Shown here piece after piece: positions 33,417 to 37,987 of a DNA stretch of 37,987 nucleotides. Source of the DNA: an uncultured Lachnospiraceae bacterium (GTDB lineage Bacteria; Bacillota; Clostridia; Lachnospirales; Lachnospiraceae); assembly GCA_905234525.1 (NCBI GenBank), contig CAJOIL010000001.1:1-37987 (forward strand), in the 5' to 3' direction. How positions within the stretch are numbered: the first letter of the stretch is position 1; every line of letters starts with the position of its first letter. The position numbers were made by a program, and so were the translations under genes. A model generated the notes under the pieces. It had not been told where the DNA came from, ran no database searches, and was given only the letters and a program-made list of their open reading frames with translations.

Positions 33417-34331
33417 ATGGATACAAATATTTTGCTGGAGACAGGAACCAATGAGCTGGAGATACTTGAGTTCAGAGCGGGGGATAATCTGTACGGTATT
33501 AATGTTGCCAAGATTAATGAGATTTTGTTATATCAACCGGTAACACCTGTTCCAAATGCACATCCGTGTATCGAAGGAATATTTATGCCGAGAGATACGA
33601 TGATTAGTGTTATTAATCTTAGGAAGTGTTTGGGATTGGAAGATAAGTATGATAATGACGGTCTCTTTATTATTACCAACTTCAATAATCTTAATACAGC
33701 ATTCCATGTAGACGAGGTAATGGGTATTCATCGTGTTTCATGGGAAGAGATAATCAAGCCGGATTCAACCATCAGTTCCGATGATTCCGGAGTGTCTACG
33801 GGTGTTATTAAGTTATCCGACAGACTTGTAGTTATACTTGATTTCGAGAAGATTGTATCTGACATTAATCCTGATACCGGTCTTAAAGTATCCGATATGG
33901 ATTCATATGAGAAGAGAGATAGGTCTCAGTCTCCGATACTTATTGCTGAGGACTCTGCATTACTTCAGAAGCTTATCGTAGAATGTCTTAAGAAGGCAGG
34001 CTACACTAAGATTATTACTAATGATAACGGTCAAGAGGCTTGGGATAAGCTACAAGAGCTTCAAGAAGAGGGTACGGTTCTTGATGATATTCATTTAGTA
34101 ATTACTGATATTGAGATGCCTCTGATGGATGGTCATAGATTAACGAAGCTCATCAAGGAAGACTCTGAGCTTAAGAAGATACCGGTTGTTATTTTTTCAT
34201 CTCTTATTAATGACCAGATTAGGAAGAAGGGTGAATCGGTAGGAGCTGATGCTCAGCTGACTAAGCCTGAGATAGGTAAGCTTGTTGAAGCTGTCGATTC
34301 GCTTATCGAGAAATACGAGAGAGAGAGATAA
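33417..34331 (+). CDS. cheV: Chemotaxis coupling/response regulator protein CheV
   Basis: A 304-residue fusion of a CheW-like domain (1-165; LEFRAGDNLYGINVAKINEI, RDTMISVINLR) and a receiver (about 175-300; ILIAEDSAL, Asp231 in ITDIEMPLMDG, VVIFSS, LTKPEI). CheV couples receptors to CheA, and its receiver adjusts that coupling, serving adaptation. The GAGGAGAG site is 4-11 bases before the ATG. It lies 9 kb from the main che operon, 18 bases after the lipoprotein gene, with a terminator after it. Confidence 0.95.
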   Translation: MDTNILLETGTNELEILEFRAGDNLYGINVAKINEILLYQPVTPVPNAHPCIEGIFMPRDTMISVINLRKCLGLEDKYDNDGLFIITNFNNLNTAFHVDEVMGIHRVSWEEIIKPDSTISSDDSGVSTGVIKLSDRLVVILDFEKIVSDINPDTGLKVSDMDSYEKRDRSQSPILIAEDSALLQKLIVECLKKAGYTKIITNDNGQEAWDKLQELQEEGTVLDDIHLVITDIEMPLMDGHRLTKLIKEDSELKKIPVVIFSSLINDQIRKKGESVGADAQLTKPEIGKLVEAVDSLIEKYERER

Positions 34332-34354
34332 TTCGACTTTAGTGTGATTAACAT

Positions 34355-34386
34355 AAAGGGGTGTGATTTATCACACCCTTTATTTG
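34355..34386 (+). terminator. Terminator after cheV
   Basis: AAAGGG-G-TGTGA, loop TTTA, TCACACCCTTT (34355-34381), 11 bp with one bulged G, followed by a short T-rich tail (ATTTGT). It separates cheV from the acidic membrane protein gene. Confidence 0.75.
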
Positions 34387-34415
34387 TGTAATGATTCGTT
34401 TTGGAGGATATTAAT

Positions 34416-36560
34416 TTGTCTAATTCAGAAGATTATTTAGATGGATTACTGAATTCAATAAGTCAGAAGAAAACTGATGTTGAAGAAGCAATTGATTTTG
34501 ATGAGAAAAGCATTCAATCTAAAATTGCTGATATGAGTAGCGTTGACCCTAATGATGATTTCATGGATGCAACGGGCATCAGTAATTATCAGCCGACTAA
34601 GATGTCTCATGATAATCTTAGAGAGGCTTTCTCAGAGTCTGATCTTTTAAAGGAATTTGAGGATGAGCTATCAGCCGGATCCTATGATAAGTTCATTGAC
34701 GATTTTAACAGAGAAATTGATGAAGAAGAGGCTATGTTTGAGAAGGGTGAGGAGCTGCCTGAAGACAGTGGCTCAGAGTTTGTCAAATCTCTGCTTGAAG
34801 AAGTGGATGGACTTACCGGTATAGATGACGCAGATGGACTTCCCGGTATAGATGACGCAGATGGACTTCCCGGTATAGATGACGCAGATGAAGAAGGGTC
34901 TGACGAATTGCCCGATGCAGAGCCTTCGGAGGATTTCACCGTTGATGAAGTTATAAAGGACGACGTGTCGCACCCGGAATCGGCATCTGAGAATGATACC
35001 GACGATTCAATTGAAGATTCCTTTGTTACAATAGATGATTCTTATTTTGAAGAGAACGGTGAGCTTTCGTCGAAGGGTGAGACGGATAGCTCTACAACGG
35101 AAGAGAAGGCTGAAGAGGCTACGGCAGATGACATTGAAGAAGATAATGATGCTATAGAGGAGACAGAGGCTTCAGCTATAGATGATGCTAACGAATTGTT
35201 GTCTGCTCTCGGAGAAGAGACATTACCGGAAGAATCTGCTGAGGAAGCGCAGTCAGAAGGTGGTCCATCAGAAGAAGCTGAGGAAGATGCGAAGCAAGAG
35301 CTTAATGATGAAGTAACCGCCAATCAAGACATTCAAGATATTTTAAGTGAAGTGGAGAATATTGTCGGTGATGATACTTCCGAAGGTGATAGCGATGCTA
35401 ATGGTGATGCCGGGGAATCATTGCTTTCCGAAGAATTTCAAAGTGATGAGCATGATGATATAGATGCACTTGAGGTTAATGAAGACGGGATATCGTTAGT
35501 TGATGAGAATGCCGATCTTGATGCTCTTTTACAGGGTGAGGATTCAGATATAGGCGATCTTCTTAATGCTGATGAGAATGATATAGAGCTTGATGAAGCC
35601 AGGGATACCTTTGAAGCATCTGCCGATCGTGCCACTAATGCAACTGAAGACAGTAGTGAAGATGGCGGGGGAGAGAAAAAGGTTGGACTTATTCAGAAGA
35701 TTCTCGGTATCTTCAAGAAAAAGAAAAAGGAAAATCCCGAGGATGCCGCTAATGAGCTTCTTAACGTTGCAGCCGGTGGTGATGTAGAAGATACAACCAA
35801 AGAGAATGAAAAGATATTAGAGGAGCTTGATGAAGAAGAGGCTGAAGAATTAGCCAAGAAGCAGAAGAAGAAGGAAGAGAAGGAAGCGGAGAAGGCTGCC
35901 AAGAAAAAGGAGAAAGAGGCTGCGGCTGCCGAGAAGAAAGCTCAAAAGCAAGCAGCAAAGGCTGAAAAAGCCAAAAAAGAAAAAAAGCCGGGTAAGCTTA
36001 AGACATTCCTGTCAGATGACAAGTCCAAGAAGGTACCCATGAAGGTTATTGTGATTTTTGTTTTGTTGGTTGCGACTATTGTTGCCGTTATTGTTATTCT
36101 CAGTAATTTATATAACAACAAAACTACAATGCGTAACTTTAATGCAAGCTATGCTGTAGGTAATTACATTGAAGCATACAATCTTATTGCAGGCTTGGAC
36201 GGCTTGAATGAAGAAGAGAAGCTTATGCTTAATAAAGCCAGAATACTTGCTGATTTGCAGAACAAGAAGCAGGAATATGATACATTTATGAAGAGTAAAG
36301 ATTATCAGAATGCTCTTGATTCACTTATTGTTGCTGTCGGAAGATATAACGAGAACCTTGAAGATGCCAAGGAGCTTGGAGTCAACGCTGAATATAACGG
36401 AATTGAATCAATGATTGTAGGTCAATTAATGGATCAATTCGGAATGACTGATGAAGAGGCAAAGCAATTATACGAAATCAAAGGCAGGACGAAATATACA
36501 ATAACACTTAACGAGAAATTAAAAGCTTTGGGAATGGATAAAAGTGATAGCAATAATTGA
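34416..36560 (+). CDS. Large acidic/lysine-rich single-pass membrane protein, function unknown
   Basis: A 714-residue protein I do not recognise. Residues 1 to about 415 are extremely acidic and disordered-looking (Asp/Glu/Ser/Ala) and include three tandem copies of DGLPGIDDA (the first with T for P; 131-157). A short basic amphipathic stretch (GLIQKILGIFKKKKK, about 422) and a long Glu/Ala/Lys coiled coil (about 455-535) follow, then one membrane helix (about 542-565) and an external C-terminal helical domain of about 145 residues with a TPR-like outline (KSKDYQNALDSLIVAVGRYN). The N-terminus should be cytoplasmic. The start is TTG 34416 with GGAGG 8 bases upstream. It could be a scaffold next to cheV; this is speculation. 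Confidence 0.8.
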   Translation: MSNSEDYLDGLLNSISQKKTDVEEAIDFDEKSIQSKIADMSSVDPNDDFMDATGISNYQPTKMSHDNLREAFSESDLLKEFEDELSAGSYDKFIDDFNREIDEEEAMFEKGEELPEDSGSEFVKSLLEEVDGLTGIDDADGLPGIDDADGLPGIDDADEEGSDELPDAEPSEDFTVDEVIKDDVSHPESASENDTDDSIEDSFVTIDDSYFEENGELSSKGETDSSTTEEKAEEATADDIEEDNDAIEETEASAIDDANELLSALGEETLPEESAEEAQSEGGPSEEAEEDAKQELNDEVTANQDIQDILSEVENIVGDDTSEGDSDANGDAGESLLSEEFQSDEHDDIDALEVNEDGISLVDENADLDALLQGEDSDIGDLLNADENDIELDEARDTFEASADRATNATEDSSEDGGGEKKVGLIQKILGIFKKKKKENPEDAANELLNVAAGGDVEDTTKENEKILEELDEEEAEELAKKQKKKEEKEAEKAAKKKEKEAAAAEKKAQKQAAKAEKAKKEKKPGKLKTFLSDDKSKKVPMKVIVIFVLLVATIVAVIVILSNLYNNKTTMRNFNASYAVGNYIEAYNLIAGLDGLNEEEKLMLNKARILADLQNKKQEYDTFMKSKDYQNALDSLIVAVGRYNENLEDAKELGVNAEYNGIESMIVGQLMDQFGMTDEEAKQLYEIKGRTKYTITLNEKLKALGMDKSDSNN
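34806..34886 (+). repeat. Three tandem copies of a 27-bp repeat within a coding region
   Basis: Units at 34806-34832, 34833-34859 and 34860-34886. The second and third are identical; the first differs by one base (A for C, giving Thr for Pro). The 27-base unit keeps the frame, so copy-number change by slippage would lengthen or shorten the acidic protein by 9 residues without breaking it. Confidence 0.97.
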
Positions 36561-37161
36561 TTATAATGCCGGTAATATCAAGAGTGTAATGAAGGCATTT
36601 GCATATCTTAATGAAGAAGCGATATGCACTAGGGATTATAAAGAAATTATAAAAGCAGACAAGGTGGTACTGCCCGGTGTTGGTTCATTTGAGTATGCAA
36701 TGAACCAGCTTAAAAGGTATGAGCTTGATAAAGCAATTTACGAAGTTGTTGATAATGATATACCCTTGCTTGGTATATGTCTTGGGTTGCAATTGCTTTT
36801 TGATGGTTCTGAAGAAAGTCCCGGTTGCAAGGGCTTATCACTTCTTGGCGGACATATATATAAGATTCCGGAGGACACCGGTCTTAAGGTTCCGCATATC
36901 GGTTGGAATTCTCTTGAATTGTCAAATGACGGAAGGCTTTTTAAGGGCATTGATGATAATTCATTCGTATATTTTGTTCATTCTTATTATCTTAGAGCGG
37001 CTGATGAGTCTATCGTCAAAGCAAGCTGTGATTATGGTGTTAAGATTCATGCTTCGGTTGAGAAGGATAATATCTTTGCGTGTCAATTTCATCCGGAGAA
37101 AAGCGGAGATATAGGTCTTAAAATACTTAAGAATTTTGCGGAGACAGATTATGCACACTAA
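36544..37161 (+). CDS. hisH: Imidazole glycerol phosphate synthase, glutaminase subunit HisH
   Basis: A 205-residue class I glutamine amidotransferase that supplies ammonia to HisF in histidine and purine-linked AICAR synthesis. It shows IIDYNAGN at the N-terminus, the nucleophile Cys79 in [11 protein letters not shown], and His183/Glu185 in QFHPEKSG. The start is GTG 36544, inside the last codons of the acidic membrane protein gene (17-base overlap). The length is normal. Confidence 0.95.
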   Translation: MIAIIDYNAGNIKSVMKAFAYLNEEAICTRDYKEIIKADKVVLPGVGSFEYAMNQLKRYELDKAIYEVVDNDIPLLGICLGLQLLFDGSEESPGCKGLSLLGGHIYKIPEDTGLKVPHIGWNSLELSNDGRLFKGIDDNSFVYFVHSYYLRAADESIVKASCDYGVKIHASVEKDNIFACQFHPEKSGDIGLKILKNFAETDYAH

Positions 37162-37909
37162 GAGAATAATACCTTGTCTTGACGTTAAGGACGGAAGAGT
37201 TGTCAAGGGAATCAATTTTGTTAATCTTAAGGATGCCGGCGATCCCGTTAGTGTGGCCAAGGCTTACGATAAAGCAGGCGCTGACGAGGTTGTCTTTCTT
37301 GATATAACCGCAAGCTCGGATAACAGAGAAACTGTAGTTGATATGGTTAGATCGGTTGCCGCTAATGTATTTATTCCATTTACGGTCGGCGGTGGTATTA
37401 GAACAGTAGATGATTTCAAGCTACTGTTAAGAGAAGGTGCCGATAAGATTAGTATTAATTCTTCTGCAATAGATAATCCTAAGCTGATTAGTGATGCGGC
37501 TAAGCAATTCGGTTCACAGTGTGTGGTTGTTGCAATTGATGCCAAAAGGCGTGAAGACGGAGGCTGGAATATATATAAGCACGGTGGTCGTATTGATTGC
37601 GGTATTGATGCGGTTAAATGGGCTATCGAAGCAGAAGAGCGTGGCGCAGGAGAGATTTTGCTTACAAGCATGGACTCAGACGGAACTAAAGCCGGCTACG
37701 ATATAGAGCTTACCAAAGCAATATCCGATGCTGTATCGATACCTGTCATTGCATCAGGCGGAGCCGGTACGATGGAGCATTTCTTAGAGGCGTTAACGAC
37801 AGGTGGCGCAGAAGCAGCGTTAGCGGCCAGTCTGTTCCATTATAAGGAGCTGGAGATTAATACTCTTAAAGAATTTCTAAAGGACAACGGAGTGCCGATA
37901 AGAATATAA
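37151..37909 (+). CDS. hisF: Imidazole glycerol phosphate synthase, cyclase subunit HisF
   Basis: A 252-residue TIM-barrel cyclase that uses ammonia from HisH to convert PRFAR to imidazole glycerol phosphate and AICAR. Catalytic Asp11 ([15 protein letters not shown]) and Asp130 (VVAIDAKR) are present, as are the phosphate-binding [18 protein letters not shown] and [11 protein letters not shown] 37151 overlaps hisH by 11 bases and gives the exact family length; an earlier in-frame start at 37136 adds 5 residues with no support. A large inverted repeat follows the stop, so hisI does not follow directly. Confidence 0.97.
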   Translation: MHTKRIIPCLDVKDGRVVKGINFVNLKDAGDPVSVAKAYDKAGADEVVFLDITASSDNRETVVDMVRSVAANVFIPFTVGGGIRTVDDFKLLLREGADKISINSSAIDNPKLISDAAKQFGSQCVVVAIDAKRREDGGWNIYKHGGRIDCGIDAVKWAIEAEERGAGEILLTSMDSDGTKAGYDIELTKAISDAVSIPVIASGGAGTMEHFLEALTTGGAEAALAASLFHYKELEINTLKEFLKDNGVPIRI

Positions 37910-37912
37910 TGA

Positions 37913-37987
37913 TACGCGACAGGGGGACGGGTTCCTTGTCGCGTATGTTTTAAATTAACTCATTTTTTCGCGACAAGGAACCCGTCC
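37913..37987. repeat. REP/BIME-like inverted repeat after hisF, running off the window
   Basis: TACGCGACA (37913-37921) pairs with TGTCGCGTA (37937-37945) around a G-rich centre containing GGGGGACGGGTTCCT. A second, inverted copy of 19 bases (37969-37987, CGCGACAAGGAACCCGTCC) is the exact reverse complement of 37925-37943, with a 25-base AT-rich spacer, and continues beyond the window. Sequences of the GGGGACGG-TTCCTTGTC type are known to me as REP-like palindromes dispersed in Firmicutes, often linked to REP-associated tyrosine transposases. It may also end hisF transcription. Confidence 0.8.

Noticed and set aside
34682-35902. Minus-strand Ser-rich frames in the acidic protein gene
   Set aside because: They are the antisense reading of Glu/Asp/Lys codon runs (giving Ser/Phe/Leu) and have no starts with ribosome sites.
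36719-37114. 131-codon plus-strand frame inside hisH
   Set aside because: Out-of-frame shadow; the hisH frame has all catalytic motifs.
1-37987. CRISPR arrays, tRNA or rRNA genes, insertion sequences with transposase, prophage
   Set aside because: No regularly spaced direct repeats, tRNA cloverleafs, rRNA text, transposase or phage genes were seen; the only repeats are the hairpins near ssrA, the 27-bp tandem repeat and the terminal inverted repeat.

Overview
The window is low-GC (roughly 35-40% by eye), densely coded bacterial DNA with strong AGGAGG-type ribosome sites, frequent TTG/GTG starts, a secG-rnr-smpB-ssrA block, an orphan OmpR-type kinase pair, CheV and several c-di-GMP proteins. 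This fits a motile Gram-positive member of the Clostridia, most likely Lachnospiraceae (inference; no 16S or marker comparison was possible).

Layout. (1) 1-4733: housekeeping and repair genes: argS, a flavin reductase-rubredoxin fusion, and a minus-strand MFS exporter overlapping an OGG1-type DNA glycosylase. (2) 4800-8124: secG, rnr, smpB and the tmRNA gene ssrA, i.e. protein export, RNA turnover and ribosome rescue. The tmRNA sits among strong GC-rich hairpins. (3) 8125-8521: hairpins, a possible gene remnant and a promoter with a structured leader. (4) 8522-14404: a three-gene plus-strand unit of a REC-(degenerate GGDEF)-EAL phosphodiesterase, an amino-acid-permease/histidine-kinase/receiver fusion, and a permuted ATP-grasp ligase whose ribosome site overlaps the kinase stop. 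A convergent traX-like gene follows. (5) 15159-24494: a signalling/chemotaxis operon behind a good sigma-70/A promoter: PAS kinase with a His-less Hpt-like tail, a frame-broken REC/HD-GYP-like protein, CheR, CheB, CheY, CheA, CheW and a chemoreceptor without a sensor domain. A separate Hpt protein converges on it across a shared terminator. (6) 24670-27511: a membrane-lipid group (LPG-synthase-TM/flippase-like protein, phosphatidylserine synthase, phosphatidylserine decarboxylase). (7) 27717-34331: a cytoplasmic LacI-type sensor diguanylate cyclase, an unknown membrane protein, an OmpR-type two-component pair, a lipoprotein and CheV. (8) 34416-37987: a large acidic/lysine-rich single-pass membrane protein with a 27-bp tandem repeat, overlapping hisH-hisF, then a large inverted repeat running off the window.

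How it works together (inference): the stretch from about 8.5 to 34 kb is a signalling island combining c-di-GMP breakdown (EAL), c-di-GMP synthesis (LacI-GGDEF), phosphorelay parts (two complex kinases, Hpt, stand-alone receivers) and a full CheA/CheW/CheR/CheB/CheY/CheV set. No flagellar genes are present in the window. The most unusual points are the permease-kinase fusion with its ATP-grasp partner, the sensorless receptor, and the decayed catalytic or phosphotransfer domains inside otherwise intact signalling genes.
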